A DNA stretch of 47,542 bases from JBLHGU01 sp047615875. GTDB lineage: Bacteria; Pseudomonadota; Gammaproteobacteria; Arenicellales; CAJQKF01. The stretch lies in NCBI GenBank assembly GCA_047615875.1, contig JBLHGU010000019.1:1-47542 (forward strand), read 5' to 3'. Positions 15,098 to 24,384 of this stretch are shown here, one piece after another. The translations under genes were made by a program, and so were the position numbers. Below the pieces are notes generated by a model. It did not search any database. It was not told the origin of the DNA and was given only the letters and a program-made list of their open reading frames with translations. Numbering within the stretch: position 1 is the stretch's first letter; every line of letters begins with the position of its first letter.

Positions 15098-16165
15098 TTG
15101 AATATTGACCACACATTCCGTCAGATTCCAGTAGTAGATCTAAAGAGGTCTCTTGGGACTCCACTGGAACAAGCCAGGTTTGCGCAGGAACTATGTGACA
15201 TTTGTCATCACATTGGCTTTTTTCAAGTGATTAATCATGGTATCAGCGACCAGTTCATCGACAATCTGTTTGGAATGCTAAAACAGCTATTCGCCTTACC
15301 CCAGGAAAAGAAGTTATTAATAGATAAAATTCAGTCTCCACATTTTCGCGGCTGGGAAGATGTGGGTTCTGAATACACCAACAACCACCCGGATATCCGC
15401 GAGCAGGTCGATCTTTGGTCTGAGAGAAATCCCTGCAACGAATCCTCACTACCTGCTTACTATCATTTGCTGGGGCCTAATCAGTGGTTACCTAACGAGA
15501 TATTGCCCGAATTTAAATCTCTCAGCCTGGAATGGTTTACACAGGCAGGTGAACTTGCGAACCGACTGTTGACGATTCTGACAGAAGGACTGGAGTTACC
15601 GCCAGGCAGCCTGACGAATTTATTTAAAAATGATTCGATGTCTTTGGTGAAATTAATTCACTACCCGCCAACACCGAATGATGCTGCAGGTGTTAATCCT
15701 CATCACGACACAGGATTTGTGACGGTACTAGCTCCAGGAGAAACCGCTGGGCTTGAGGTGCAGAATTCACTCGGAGAATGGATACCGGTTCCAGTTCGAA
15801 AAGATGCCTTTGTTATAAATCTTGGGGAAATGTTACAAGGTATGACCGGCAACTATTTTGTCGCTACACCGCATAGAGTAATCACCCAAAAGGAGCGATA
15901 TTCTGTAGGTTATTTTCACGGTCCAAGATTGGATACCGCGACGGATCTATTGCCGTTAAAAGATCATTTACTGCAGGCGGTACAGGAAAGTTCTCATCAT
16001 GCTACCGCAGGGTTTATGCCGCTTAAAGAAGAAAATGAATCCGGCGTGGAAACAATGCAATCCACTTATAAGCCTTCGGTGTATGGCGAGCAATTGTGGA
16101 ATTACTTTATTCGTAGCTATCCAGATAACGTTAAACGCCATTATCCTGATCTGGTCTCTTATTAG
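15098..16165 (+). CDS. Isopenicillin N synthase-like 2-oxoglutarate/Fe(II) oxygenase
   Basis: A 355-residue member of the plant/fungal-type 2OG-Fe(II) dioxygenase family (DIOX_N plus 2OG-FeII_Oxy). The N-terminal domain has IPVVDLKRSL and HHIGFFQVINHGIS. The iron triad is visible as H202-x-D204 (NPHHDTGFVTVL) and H259 (TPHRVI), and the 2-oxoglutarate motif RxS is R267-Y-S269. True isopenicillin N synthase uses no 2OG and needs a dedicated tripeptide synthetase; none is here, so a generic hydroxylase is more likely. The start is TTG at 15098, supported because the family N-terminus IPVVDL begins soon after it; no ATG fits. It converges on rlmB with a 12-base gap. Substrate unknown. Confidence 0.88.
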   Translation: MNIDHTFRQIPVVDLKRSLGTPLEQARFAQELCDICHHIGFFQVINHGISDQFIDNLFGMLKQLFALPQEKKLLIDKIQSPHFRGWEDVGSEYTNNHPDIREQVDLWSERNPCNESSLPAYYHLLGPNQWLPNEILPEFKSLSLEWFTQAGELANRLLTILTEGLELPPGSLTNLFKNDSMSLVKLIHYPPTPNDAAGVNPHHDTGFVTVLAPGETAGLEVQNSLGEWIPVPVRKDAFVINLGEMLQGMTGNYFVATPHRVITQKERYSVGYFHGPRLDTATDLLPLKDHLLQAVQESSHHATAGFMPLKEENESGVETMQSTYKPSVYGEQLWNYFIRSYPDNVKRHYPDLVSY

Positions 16166-16177
16166 ACTCGGCTAATC

Positions 16178-16927
16178 TTATGCTCTTTGTCGAAGTGCCT
16201 CGAATAACAGCACCCCGGTTGCTACCGATACATTAAGACTCTCTACGACCCCCTGCATAGGAATCTGCACGAGATGATCACAACGCTTCATTGTGAGTTG
16301 GCGCATACCATCACCCTCAGCACCGACCACCAGGGCAATAGGCCCAGTCAAATCCTGCCGCCATAACGAATTTTTCGCACTATCACTAGTACCAACAACC
16401 CAGATTCCTTGCTGCTGAAGTTGTTCCAGGCAACGATTCAAGTTGGTCACTGTGAAATAGGGCACAGAATGTGCAGCACCAGCCGCCACTTTGCTAACCA
16501 CCGGCGTCACAGGACATGACTTATCTTCAGGAGCGATAATTGCATCTACACCTGCTGCATCAGCGCTACGCATACAGGCACCCAAATTATGTGGATCCTG
16601 AATGCCGTCGAGCACTAGAATAAACGCGGGGTGCTGAAGATTACTAAGCAAAGATTCCAGGCTTTGTTGGGTACTGGCCTTCTTTATACAACGGGCGACA
16701 ACTCCCTGATGACGAACTCCATCGACTTTAACATCCAGTTCATCCGGTGATACTCTGGAAACCGGTATTTTCAATTTCTCGGCACGCTTGACTATCAGAT
16801 CGACCTTATTGTCACGGCGTTTGAATGAAACCCACACTTCTTGAACTGAATCAGAATTATGCTCCAGGGCTGACTGAACGTCCCGAATACCCGCTATAAG
16901 TAATGTGTCTTTCATATTTTTGCCCAC
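16178..16927 (-). CDS. rlmB: 23S rRNA (guanosine-2251-2'-O)-methyltransferase
   Basis: SpoU/TrmH-type SPOUT methyltransferase that 2'-O-methylates G2251 of 23S rRNA. It has 249 residues. The N-terminal L30e-like substrate domain (IAGIRDVQSALEHN) is followed by the SPOUT domain with ILVLDGIQDPHNLGACMRSADAAGVD, LVVGAEGDGMRQL and the C-terminal knot IPMQGVVESLNVSVATGVLLFE. The start is ATG 16927, overlapping the rnr stop by 16 bases; ATG 16915 is an alternative. The rnr-rlmB pair is conserved in gammaproteobacteria. Confidence 0.95.
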   Translation of the reverse strand: MGKNMKDTLLIAGIRDVQSALEHNSDSVQEVWVSFKRRDNKVDLIVKRAEKLKIPVSRVSPDELDVKVDGVRHQGVVARCIKKASTQQSLESLLSNLQHPAFILVLDGIQDPHNLGACMRSADAAGVDAIIAPEDKSCPVTPVVSKVAAGAAHSVPYFTVTNLNRCLEQLQQQGIWVVGTSDSAKNSLWRQDLTGPIALVVGAEGDGMRQLTMKRCDHLVQIPMQGVVESLNVSVATGVLLFEALRQRA

Positions 16928-19167
16928 TTGCCACTTTTGCGTTTGGCACCTTTGGGTGTGTCAAGAACGAAATCTATCCGTCCATCCTTCAGGTTCACCG
17001 ATGCCACCCGGATGCGAACCTTTGTACCCAGCGAATAACTTTTCCCACTTCGCTCCCCATCGAGTTGCATACGCACGGGGTCGAAACGAAAATAATCTTT
17101 ACCCAGTTCGGATATATGTACCAGGCCATCTATAAATAGCTCATTTAGCTGAATAAATATTCCAAACTGGGTAACACCCGATACCACTCCATCAAAAGAC
17201 TCCCCTACATGCTCCTGCATGAACTCTGCTTTCAACCACTGATAAACATCTCTGGTAGCCTCATCGGCCCTGCGTTCTGTGACACAACAGTGATCCGCAC
17301 TATGCGACAAAAACTCGGCATCGGGCATGTCGCGACGATCACGCTTGTATACGACTGCTTTGATCAACCTGTGTACAATTAAATCAGGATAACGACGGAT
17401 AGGTGATGTGAAGTGAGTATAGCTATCGAAGCCAAGGGCGAAATGGCCGCCATTGGAAGTACTATAAATCGCCTGCTTCATCGTACGCAAAACCATAACC
17501 TGTAGTACATCCGCTACCGCTGGGCGCTTCTGCCTTGCTTCTTCTACCAATGACATAAGGCCATTTACTTTGGTAGCTTCTGAAGCGGTAAGATGGAGTC
17601 CAAAGCCACCACATACTCTCAACAAATTACTCAGCTTCTCCTCGTCTGGAGAATCATGAACACGAAACATTCCCTGTTCAAGTTCATCATCAAGCATAGT
17701 TGCGGCACAAATATTCGCACACAACATGCATTCTTCAATGAGTTTATGCGCTTCAAGTCGCTTGCGAGCTGATACAGTTTTTATACGGTTTTCACTATCG
17801 AGTTCAAAAAATGGCTCCGCAATTTCCAGGTCCAATGAGCCACTTTGCAACCTGCCCAGTCTGCGCACTTTATAAAGTTGATTCAGGACCTGAATATTTT
17901 CAATCACAGCTGGATCCAGATCAGAATCTTTGTCCGAATCCGACAGCATAATTTGCTGGGCTTGTTCGTAGGTCAGGCGCGCATGAGAGTTGATAATTGC
18001 TTCATAAAATTCAAAAGAGTCAATATTGCCTTCTGAATCCAGTTGCATTTCGCAAACCATGCTGTAACGATCGACGCCAGGCTTTAGCGAACAAATTCCA
18101 TTTGATAACTGCTCCGGTAACATAGGTATGACGCGACCGGGGAAATACACCGAGTTGCCTCGCGAAAATGCTTCTTCATCCAATGCTGTAGTGGGCTTAA
18201 CATAATGAGACACGTCGGCAATTGCTACCAATAACCGCCAACCCTGTCCGGTAGATTCCGCAAATACGGCGTCATCAAAATCTCTCGCATCAGCTCCATC
18301 GATGGTTATCAGCGGTGTTTCAGTTAAATCTCTGCGGCGCTTCACCGGCACGACACTGTTATCTGTAAACTTGCCAGACTGAACTTCATCGCTAACAGCG
18401 CTCGGAAAATCATTGGGTAAGTTGAACTTGCGAATAGCTATTTCGGTTTCCATACCCGCGGCCATCTGATCACCCAGCACTTCAATTACACGGCCAAATA
18501 AGCGTCGTTTTTTATACGGGTGCTCGGTGATTTCAACCACAACAATCTGGCCATTTGTTGCACTGCCCTCATCATCAGGGCCAATCATAATATCCATACT
18601 GATACGCTGATCGTCTGGAACCACACTGGCCAAGCCGTGATCCTGACTGAAACGACCCACCACGTGACTACTGGCGGTCTCAAGCAATTCAATAACTGAA
18701 CCCTCGGCCTTACCACGGCTATCGATATGCTTTATTCGCGCCATCACCTTGTCACCATGCATCACTCGGCGCATCTCTCTCGCTGAAAGGAACAGGTCGC
18801 CCTTACCTCCGGGGTTTTCAACAAACCCATAACCGTCCCGGTGGCCAATAACCCGACCAACAACCATATCCATACGATTGGACAGTGCAAAACGATTACG
18901 TCTGTTTCGTATCACTACACCCTGTTGCTTCAAGGCATCTAATTGCGCAAGAACTGCAACGCCAGCCTTCTCTCCGGAGACATCCAGAAGACGACACAAC
19001 TCCGATAACGACAGTGGCTCGGACGCTGCGTGTAACTGTTTAAGAAGAACTTTTCTTGATATATGACTCAAAATGGTTTCAAAACCTGATTTATAAAATA
19101 AATGGCAAAAAAACAATGCCGGAATACTTCGAAGAGAGATTGACACAAAGTCAGGGGAAATGTACAT
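16912..19167 (-). CDS. rnr: Ribonuclease R
   Basis: A 3'-5' exoribonuclease of the RNB family that degrades structured RNA, used in RNA turnover and rRNA quality control. The winged-helix N-domain (ISRKVLLKQLHAASEPLSLSEL) is followed by two cold-shock domains (DGYGFVENPGGKGDLFLS), the RNB domain with the catalytic aspartates (ITIDGADARDFDDAVFA) and an S1 domain near the C-terminus (GVVSGVTQFGIFIQLNE). The tail is basic (GAKRKSGKWAKI). Start choice is unsettled: ATG 19167 has a good AAGGAAG ribosome site but adds about 32 residues unlike the family, while TTG 19071 begins exactly at the conserved region (SHISRKVLL, 720 residues). Confidence 0.94.
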   Translation of the reverse strand: MYISPDFVSISLRSIPALFFCHLFYKSGFETILSHISRKVLLKQLHAASEPLSLSELCRLLDVSGEKAGVAVLAQLDALKQQGVVIRNRRNRFALSNRMDMVVGRVIGHRDGYGFVENPGGKGDLFLSAREMRRVMHGDKVMARIKHIDSRGKAEGSVIELLETASSHVVGRFSQDHGLASVVPDDQRISMDIMIGPDDEGSATNGQIVVVEITEHPYKKRRLFGRVIEVLGDQMAAGMETEIAIRKFNLPNDFPSAVSDEVQSGKFTDNSVVPVKRRRDLTETPLITIDGADARDFDDAVFAESTGQGWRLLVAIADVSHYVKPTTALDEEAFSRGNSVYFPGRVIPMLPEQLSNGICSLKPGVDRYSMVCEMQLDSEGNIDSFEFYEAIINSHARLTYEQAQQIMLSDSDKDSDLDPAVIENIQVLNQLYKVRRLGRLQSGSLDLEIAEPFFELDSENRIKTVSARKRLEAHKLIEECMLCANICAATMLDDELEQGMFRVHDSPDEEKLSNLLRVCGGFGLHLTASEATKVNGLMSLVEEARQKRPAVADVLQVMVLRTMKQAIYSTSNGGHFALGFDSYTHFTSPIRRYPDLIVHRLIKAVVYKRDRRDMPDAEFLSHSADHCCVTERRADEATRDVYQWLKAEFMQEHVGESFDGVVSGVTQFGIFIQLNELFIDGLVHISELGKDYFRFDPVRMQLDGERSGKSYSLGTKVRIRVASVNLKDGRIDFVLDTPKGAKRKSGKWAKI

Positions 19168-19168
19168 T
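19140..19168 (+). promoter_or_regulatory. Promoter of tRNA-Leu(CAG)
   Basis: TTGACA (19140-19145, perfect) and TACATT (19163-19168) are separated by 17 bases, placing the start about 45 bases before the tRNA. The -10 box overlaps the upstream candidate ATG of rnr on the other strand. Confidence 0.6.
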
Positions 19169-19218
19169 TCGCTTCCTTGATCAGCCTGGCAATTACCATT
19201 TCTTCTGTGCTGATCTAT

Positions 19219-19305
19219 GCCGAGGTGGCGGAATTGGTAGACGCGCTAGCTTCAGGTGCTAGTGGGGGTAACCCCGTGGAGGTTCAAGTCCTCTTCTCGG
19301 TACCA
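19219..19305 (+). tRNA. tRNA-Leu (CAG)
   Basis: An 87-base class II tRNA with encoded CCA. The anticodon stem CTAGC/GCTAG closes the loop TTCAGGT, giving anticodon CAG. The long variable arm (GGGGTAACCCC), the D-arm GGAATTGGTAGACGCG and the T-loop GTTCAAGTC are as in bacterial tRNA-Leu. The acceptor stem has G-U pairs at positions 1-72 and 7-66. It lies between rnr and purA but on the opposite strand. A run of eight T follows at 19313. Confidence 0.95.
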
Positions 19306-19358
19306 TTATAGATTTTTTTTGATCCGGATACTTTAATATCCGAATCACGATAAGATTT

Positions 19359-20657
19359 TTAGGTACTCATAAATGGGTCAGATAGAACCAGTGTATCCGA
19401 TCGATCTGCACCCACACTCAAAATAGACATCTTTACGCCGACAATTTCCTCGATTCTGGCAAGATAGCGTTTGGCATTCTCTGGTAAATCATCAAATTCT
19501 TTTACGCAAGTAGATTCGCCTGGCCACCCCGGCAAGGTTTCGTAGAGCGGTTGACACTTTTCAAGAGCATCCGCGCCCAATGGCGAAATATTCAGGTGTT
19601 CACCATCTAACGAATAGCCAGTGCAAATTTTAAGCTCTTCTAGCGAATCCAGCACATCCAGTTTGGTTATACACAAAGAACTTAGACCATTAGCCTGAGC
19701 TGAACGTCTTAGAGTCACTGCATCAAACCAACCACAACGTCTCGGACGCCCAGTTGTGGCACCAAACTCATGACCATTTTTAGCGATTTCCGCACCCACT
19801 TCATCGAATAGTTCAGTTGGGAATGGGCCACTACCGACACGAGTGGTATATGCCTTGGTAATCCCCAAAATATGTCCCAACTTTCCTGGACCAATACCTG
19901 TACCACTGGCAGCTGCACCGGACGTAGTTGTTGACGAGGTCACATAGGGGTAAGTGCCATGATCAATATCTAACAACATGCCCTGGGCTCCTTCAAATAA
20001 CACGGCGCCACCGGATTCATTAACTACCTGAAGTTCGGCAGCTACATCTGTGACCATGGGCAGTAACTCCTGCCCATGATCCCAGGCCTGCTGTATAACC
20101 ACCTGCACATCTAGCTCAGGCTGTTTAAAGTAGTGTTTCAAAGCAAAGTTATGATAATCCATCACTTCTTCGAGCCGTGACTCAAGTATCTCCCGATCCA
20201 ATAAATCAGCTACACGCAAACCACGGCGAGCAACCTTATCCTCATAAGCCGGACCAATACCACGACCCGTAGTGCCAATAGCTTTCTTTCCACGGCGGGC
20301 TTCCCGGGCCTGATCAAGGGCAACATGATAGGGCAAAATTACCGCGCAGGCAGGACTAATGCCGATACGACTTCGTACTTCGACACCGCTTTTCTCAAGT
20401 GTCGCTATTTCCTTCATCAACGCATCAGGAGCAAGCACTACACCATTGCCAATTAGACAGCGCACGCCCTCTCGAAGAATACCGCTAGGAATTAAATGTA
20501 ATACTGTTTTCTGGCCATCTATAACAAGGGTATGCCCAGCATTATGCCCCCCTTGAAATCGCGCCACCGCATCTGCACTTTCAGTTAACAGATCTACGAT
20601 TTTTCCTTTACCCTCATCACCCCATTGGGTACCGGTAACCACGACATTATTTTTCAT
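19359..20657 (-). CDS. purA: Adenylosuccinate synthetase
   Basis: Joins IMP and aspartate with GTP to give adenylosuccinate, the first committed step to AMP. The 432 residues match the bacterial length. Motifs: VVVTGTQWGDEGKGKIVDLL (P-loop, catalytic Asp), FQGGHNAGHTLV (catalytic His), GTTGRGIGPAYEDK (IMP binding), EGAQGMLLDIDHGTYPYVTSS (motif parts), GPFPTEL, TGRPRRCGWFDA and KLDVLD. The start is ATG 20657. It follows hisZ on the same strand with a 106-base gap. Confidence 0.98.
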   Translation of the reverse strand: MKNNVVVTGTQWGDEGKGKIVDLLTESADAVARFQGGHNAGHTLVIDGQKTVLHLIPSGILREGVRCLIGNGVVLAPDALMKEIATLEKSGVEVRSRIGISPACAVILPYHVALDQAREARRGKKAIGTTGRGIGPAYEDKVARRGLRVADLLDREILESRLEEVMDYHNFALKHYFKQPELDVQVVIQQAWDHGQELLPMVTDVAAELQVVNESGGAVLFEGAQGMLLDIDHGTYPYVTSSTTTSGAAASGTGIGPGKLGHILGITKAYTTRVGSGPFPTELFDEVGAEIAKNGHEFGATTGRPRRCGWFDAVTLRRSAQANGLSSLCITKLDVLDSLEELKICTGYSLDGEHLNISPLGADALEKCQPLYETLPGWPGESTCVKEFDDLPENAKRYLARIEEIVGVKMSILSVGADRSDTLVLSDPFMST

Positions 20658-20763
20658 AAAATGACAACTTGGAGATTGACGGGCCAGAGCCCAGATAAGT
20701 TTAGAGTTCCAGTAGCTTCAATATCCAATAAAGCTTACTTGTGCTGAATAGCGGGAGTAGAGT

Positions 20764-21951
20764 TTAATGCTCCTCTAACAACTGCACAACCCAAGCACCT
20801 GATTCTGAGACTAATTGGCGGTTACAACACACCTTATCGGGCTTTCCCGAACCATCTAATTGACGCACTACCCGCTCTCCAGAGCGACGCAGGTGATCTA
20901 TCTTTTGATTTAAAGAAGAATCATCGCTGGTTAAAGGCGCCAGAATACAGCCTTCGCTTGAGTGACTATCCGGAACTATTTTTAAAACCTGCCTGAGATC
21001 TAGACTAAAACCGGTTGCTGGCCTGGCTCTTCCAAACACCGAACCGATAAAATCATACCGCCCGCCCCGAGCGATTTCTCGGCCGAGACCAGCGACAAAT
21101 GCAGAGAAAACCAGGCCGGTATGATAGTGGTAACCGCGCAATTCGGATAAATCAAAGTACATCTTGAGATCTGGCACTCTTGACCGAATGGACTGAATAA
21201 CACTACAGAGATTTTCCCCTGCTTTCCTCACATCATCACCAAACTTGTAAAGTGGTAGCAAGGTTTCTTCAAGAACTTCAACTTCGCCCTGCATACGGGG
21301 TAATGAAATCAGGGCATCAGCGAGTTGTTGGTCAATATTTACGTTTTGCAACAATTGTTGCAAATCGGGAATAGATTTGCGTTGTAATGCATCAAATAAC
21401 TGCGACTCCTGCTGAGCATTAAAATTTGCTGCAGCAGACAAAGCACGAAAAATACCTACATGGCCGATATCAACATGCACAGAATCCAGGCCACACAAAG
21501 CCAGACATTCCATCATCAACTCGACAATCTCAGCGTCTGCTTCGGGCTGTGCAGAACCGAATAATTCGGCACCAAACTGAAAAAGTTCTCTGGCCTCAAA
21601 CGCCTGTCTGGGTCTAGCCCTTAAAACAGGCCCGGCATAACAAAATCTGGATGTGCCTTCGGATTTCAGAAAATGCGAGTCGATACGAGCTATTTGCGGC
21701 GTCATATCAGCACGAATTCCTAACTGCTGCCCACTGGCATAGTCAATTAGTTTAAAAGTTTCAACATCGAGATCTTCTCCACCGCCTGTCAGCAAAGACT
21801 GCAGGTGTTCGATAAGTGGTGGAGAGACTAAATCGTAGCCATGACAGAAACAGGTATCCAATACCCCTCGACGCAACCACTCCAATCGATGCGATTCAGA
21901 GGGGAGTAGCTCTTCAATCCCTTCGGGTAATAGCCACAATTGATCCAGCAT
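20764..21951 (-). CDS. hisZ: ATP phosphoribosyltransferase regulatory subunit
   Basis: A catalytically inactive histidyl-tRNA synthetase paralogue that, with short-form HisG, makes the first enzyme of histidine synthesis and carries feedback control. The translation LLPEGIEELLPSESHRLEWL, PPLIEHLQSLLTG, QLGIRADMTPQIARI, FCYAGPVLRARP and ELRGYHYHTGLVFSAF is typical of HisZ. ATG 21951 gives 395 residues; an upstream ATG at 21972 overlaps the DUF2065 gene by 17 bases. Position in the hflC-DUF2065-hisZ-purA row is the standard gammaproteobacterial context. It implies that a short HisG is encoded elsewhere. Confidence 0.95.
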   Translation of the reverse strand: MLDQLWLLPEGIEELLPSESHRLEWLRRGVLDTCFCHGYDLVSPPLIEHLQSLLTGGGEDLDVETFKLIDYASGQQLGIRADMTPQIARIDSHFLKSEGTSRFCYAGPVLRARPRQAFEARELFQFGAELFGSAQPEADAEIVELMMECLALCGLDSVHVDIGHVGIFRALSAAANFNAQQESQLFDALQRKSIPDLQQLLQNVNIDQQLADALISLPRMQGEVEVLEETLLPLYKFGDDVRKAGENLCSVIQSIRSRVPDLKMYFDLSELRGYHYHTGLVFSAFVAGLGREIARGGRYDFIGSVFGRARPATGFSLDLRQVLKIVPDSHSSEGCILAPLTSDDSSLNQKIDHLRRSGERVVRQLDGSGKPDKVCCNRQLVSESGAWVVQLLEEH

Positions 21952-21955
21952 GAGT

Positions 21956-22147
21956 CTATGAGCGCACAACAAGCAGAATCACAATACCCGCCAGCATGCT
22001 ACCCAAGCCAATGCCACGCAACACGTTGTCGGGCAATTGACTGATGAATGCCATGGTACGGCGGGTACTATTTGGATTTACAAAGGGCATTATGCCTTCA
22101 ATCACCAAAACCAGAGCAATTGCCGCAAAAAGATCTTGCCATAGCAT
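21956..22147 (-). CDS. DUF2065 family small inner-membrane protein
   Basis: A 63-residue protein with two hydrophobic helices (DLFAAIALVLVIEGIMPFVN and GIGLGSMLAGIVILLVVRS) separated by a polar loop NPNSTRRTMAFISQLPD. This is the small DUF2065 protein regularly found after hflC (YjeT in E. coli). Its function is unknown. It lies 25 bases downstream of hflC and 4 bases before the hisZ ATG. Confidence 0.88.
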   Translation of the reverse strand: MLWQDLFAAIALVLVIEGIMPFVNPNSTRRTMAFISQLPDNVLRGIGLGSMLAGIVILLVVRS

Positions 22148-22172
22148 CTACGTCTAGCCTTCAGAAACTTAA

Positions 22173-23051
22173 CTAGTTAGCTCCGGACTTGTTGAAGTAA
22201 CGGAAAAACTCTGAATTAGGCTCAATAACCAATAAATTACTACTGTCTGCGAAAGTTTTGGTATATGCAGTTAAACTTCGATAGAGGCGATAAAACTCCT
22301 CATCCTTACCAAAGGTTTTTGCATAGATCCGCGTAGCCTGGGCATCACCCTGACCGCGAATTTCCTCAGAAGATTTGTTTGCATTAGCAATTAAAACCTG
22401 ACTTTCTCGATCGGCAGTTGCACGAATCTTTTCTGCTATCTCGGAACCTTCTGCACGCAATTCTTTCGCCACTCTGGAGCGTTCTGCAACCATTCGACTA
22501 TAAACCGTGGCACTAATTTCCTGGTCCAGATCGACGCGTTTCAAACGTACGTCTACTACTTCTATGCCCAGGCCTTCCATTTCGTCATTCACGATGCGTC
22601 GAACATTATCCATGATCATCACACGATCACCAGAAATAACATCCTGCACATTGCGCTTACCAAACTCCTGTCGCAAACTGTCATTAACTCGCTGCGACAA
22701 GCGATTTCGGGCGCTGGACTTGCTACCTTGCAAACGGGTGTAGTACAGATAAACATCGCTAATACGCCATTTAACAAATGAGTCGACAACCAGATTTTTC
22801 TTCTCACTGGTCAGAAAACTCTGTGGGTCAGCGTCACTTGTTTGAATCCTTGCATCGAATTTTTTAACATTATTGATGAAGGGCGTCTTAAATCGAAGAC
22901 CGGGATCACCATCTTTGTGATCCGCAATGACAATTTCACCAAATTTGAACACTATGGCCCGTTCACGCTCATCCACAACATAAACAGACATCAACCCAAC
23001 CACAACGACTATGCCCAGTAAAACTAAAGCTATAAAACTTTTGCCACCCAT
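22173..23051 (-). CDS. hflC: HflC, SPFH-domain regulator of FtsH protease
   Basis: Forms with HflK a large inner-membrane cage around the FtsH protease and limits its access to membrane substrates. It has 292 residues: one N-terminal membrane span (FIALVLLGIVVVVGLMSVYV), then the SPFH/band-7 domain (RERAIVFKFGEIV, PGLRFKTPFINNVKKFDARI) and the coiled-coil MVAERSRVAKELRAEGSEIA with DAQATRIYAKTFGKDEEFYR. The start is ATG 23051, two bases after the hflK stop. Confidence 0.97.
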   Translation of the reverse strand: MGGKSFIALVLLGIVVVVGLMSVYVVDERERAIVFKFGEIVIADHKDGDPGLRFKTPFINNVKKFDARIQTSDADPQSFLTSEKKNLVVDSFVKWRISDVYLYYTRLQGSKSSARNRLSQRVNDSLRQEFGKRNVQDVISGDRVMIMDNVRRIVNDEMEGLGIEVVDVRLKRVDLDQEISATVYSRMVAERSRVAKELRAEGSEIAEKIRATADRESQVLIANANKSSEEIRGQGDAQATRIYAKTFGKDEEFYRLYRSLTAYTKTFADSSNLLVIEPNSEFFRYFNKSGAN

Positions 23052-23053
23052 GA

Positions 23054-24298
23054 CTAACCTCTGCTCTGTCTAGTACTGCTGAGGCGATCAGTTCGTACGC
23101 CCCGATTGATATCTCGATCCAGTCCCGAGCCTTGGAAGTCTGTTCCAATGCTGGTAGAGGATGGCGACGCTGACCCTGAATCGTACTGGCGATTTCGTTC
23201 CTTAATTAACTGATCCAAAGGCAGGTACATTACGCTATTACCGCCTTCTTTCTGGTCAATCAGGAGTTTTGTACTATTGGTATACACTTTTTCCATAGAC
23301 TCCAGATACAACCGATCACGGGTAATTGACGGTGCTAGTTTATATTCAGTTAAAACCTGATCAAATCGTGACGCCTCACCTTCGGCTTTCGCCACCGTAC
23401 TTGCGCGGTAACCCTCGGCTTCCTGAATAACACGAGAGGAATGACCACGAGCCCGAGGAATTACGTCATTCGCATAGGCCTGGGCTTCATTTTTTAGTCT
23501 TTCTTTATCCTCACGGGCTTTCACTGCGTCATCGAAGGCCGGTTTCACCTGAGCTGGTGGCTGCGCATTCTGCATTTCCACCGTGGTAATATTTATTCCG
23601 GTTTCATAACGATCCAGAATAGCTTGTAACAACGAGCGTGTTTCAGCGGCAATCTGAGCACGCCCATCAGTAATAATGAAATCCATACTATTACGTCCGA
23701 CAATCTCACGCACCGCGCTTTCTGTCGCCTGACGTACAACGGTATCCATTGGCTCGCTAACATTAAAGAGCAACTGCTCTGGATTACTAATATCAAACTG
23801 CACAGCAAACTTGATATCAATTATGTTTTCGTCAGTCGTTAACATCAACGCTTCTTTAGGAACCTCGGTATTCTGATTGGTACGAGTGTTTTCTCGATAA
23901 CCGACTTCCACAGTGTTAATTCTCTGAGTATTTATAACGGTAGCAGATTCGATACCCTTAGGCACCCATCGTAAGCCGGCACCCTTACTATCGAGATATT
24001 TTCCAAAGCGAAGAACAACAGCTCTCTCACCTTCTTCTACAACATAGAAGCCAAGTGCGCCCCAAATACCCACTAAAATTACGAGTATCAGTGCGATTCC
24101 GGCCTTACCTGGCATCGACACATTGCCGGAAGAACCGCCACTGCTACCCCCTGAACCACCAAATTTACTGCGGATATTTCGTAGCACCTCATCCAAATCG
24201 GGTGGACCAGATTGGCCTTGGCCTTGGCCATTGCCATTGCCATTGCCCTGACCCCATGGGTCTTTATTGTTACCGGAGCCCGGTTGATTCCAAGGCAT
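23054..24298 (-). CDS. hflK: HflK, SPFH-domain regulator of FtsH protease
   Basis: Partner of HflC in the FtsH-HflKC complex. It has 414 residues. The cytoplasmic N-terminus is very rich in Gly, Asn and Gln (GQGNGNGNGQGQGQSG), encoded by short tandem repeats near 24210-24255, and includes a DLDEVLRNIRSKFGG motif typical of HflK. One membrane span follows (IALILVILVGIWGALGFYVV), then the SPFH domain (EEGERAVVLRFGKYLDSKGA, GLRWVPKGIE) and a coiled coil with NDVIPRARGHSSRVIQEAEG. The start is ATG 24298, 86 bases after the hflX stop. Confidence 0.97.
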   Translation of the reverse strand: MPWNQPGSGNNKDPWGQGNGNGNGQGQGQSGPPDLDEVLRNIRSKFGGSGGSSGGSSGNVSMPGKAGIALILVILVGIWGALGFYVVEEGERAVVLRFGKYLDSKGAGLRWVPKGIESATVINTQRINTVEVGYRENTRTNQNTEVPKEALMLTTDENIIDIKFAVQFDISNPEQLLFNVSEPMDTVVRQATESAVREIVGRNSMDFIITDGRAQIAAETRSLLQAILDRYETGINITTVEMQNAQPPAQVKPAFDDAVKAREDKERLKNEAQAYANDVIPRARGHSSRVIQEAEGYRASTVAKAEGEASRFDQVLTEYKLAPSITRDRLYLESMEKVYTNSTKLLIDQKEGGNSVMYLPLDQLIKERNRQYDSGSASPSSTSIGTDFQGSGLDRDINRGVRTDRLSSTRQSRG

Positions 24299-24384
24299 TT
24301 AATTCTCCAAAGATAGAGTTAGGATGTGTCAGAAATTGACACAACGAAAAGGGTGTAAAGGTGGGATTTTACCTGACTAGAGAC

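Noticed and set aside
15098..16165. True isopenicillin N synthase (beta-lactam biosynthesis)
   Set aside because: No tripeptide synthetase or other beta-lactam gene is near, and the RxS and HxD...H set is shared by many ordinary 2OG oxygenases.
19325..19342. CGGATA/TATCCG hairpin between tRNA-Leu and purA as a terminator
   Set aside because: The stem is only 6 bp; on the plus strand the T-run precedes it and on the minus strand no T-run follows, so I cannot assign it.
24205..24260. Possible CRISPR or satellite repeat
   Set aside because: The short repeats are codon repeats of the Gly/Asn/Gln-rich HflK N-terminus; there are no spacers.
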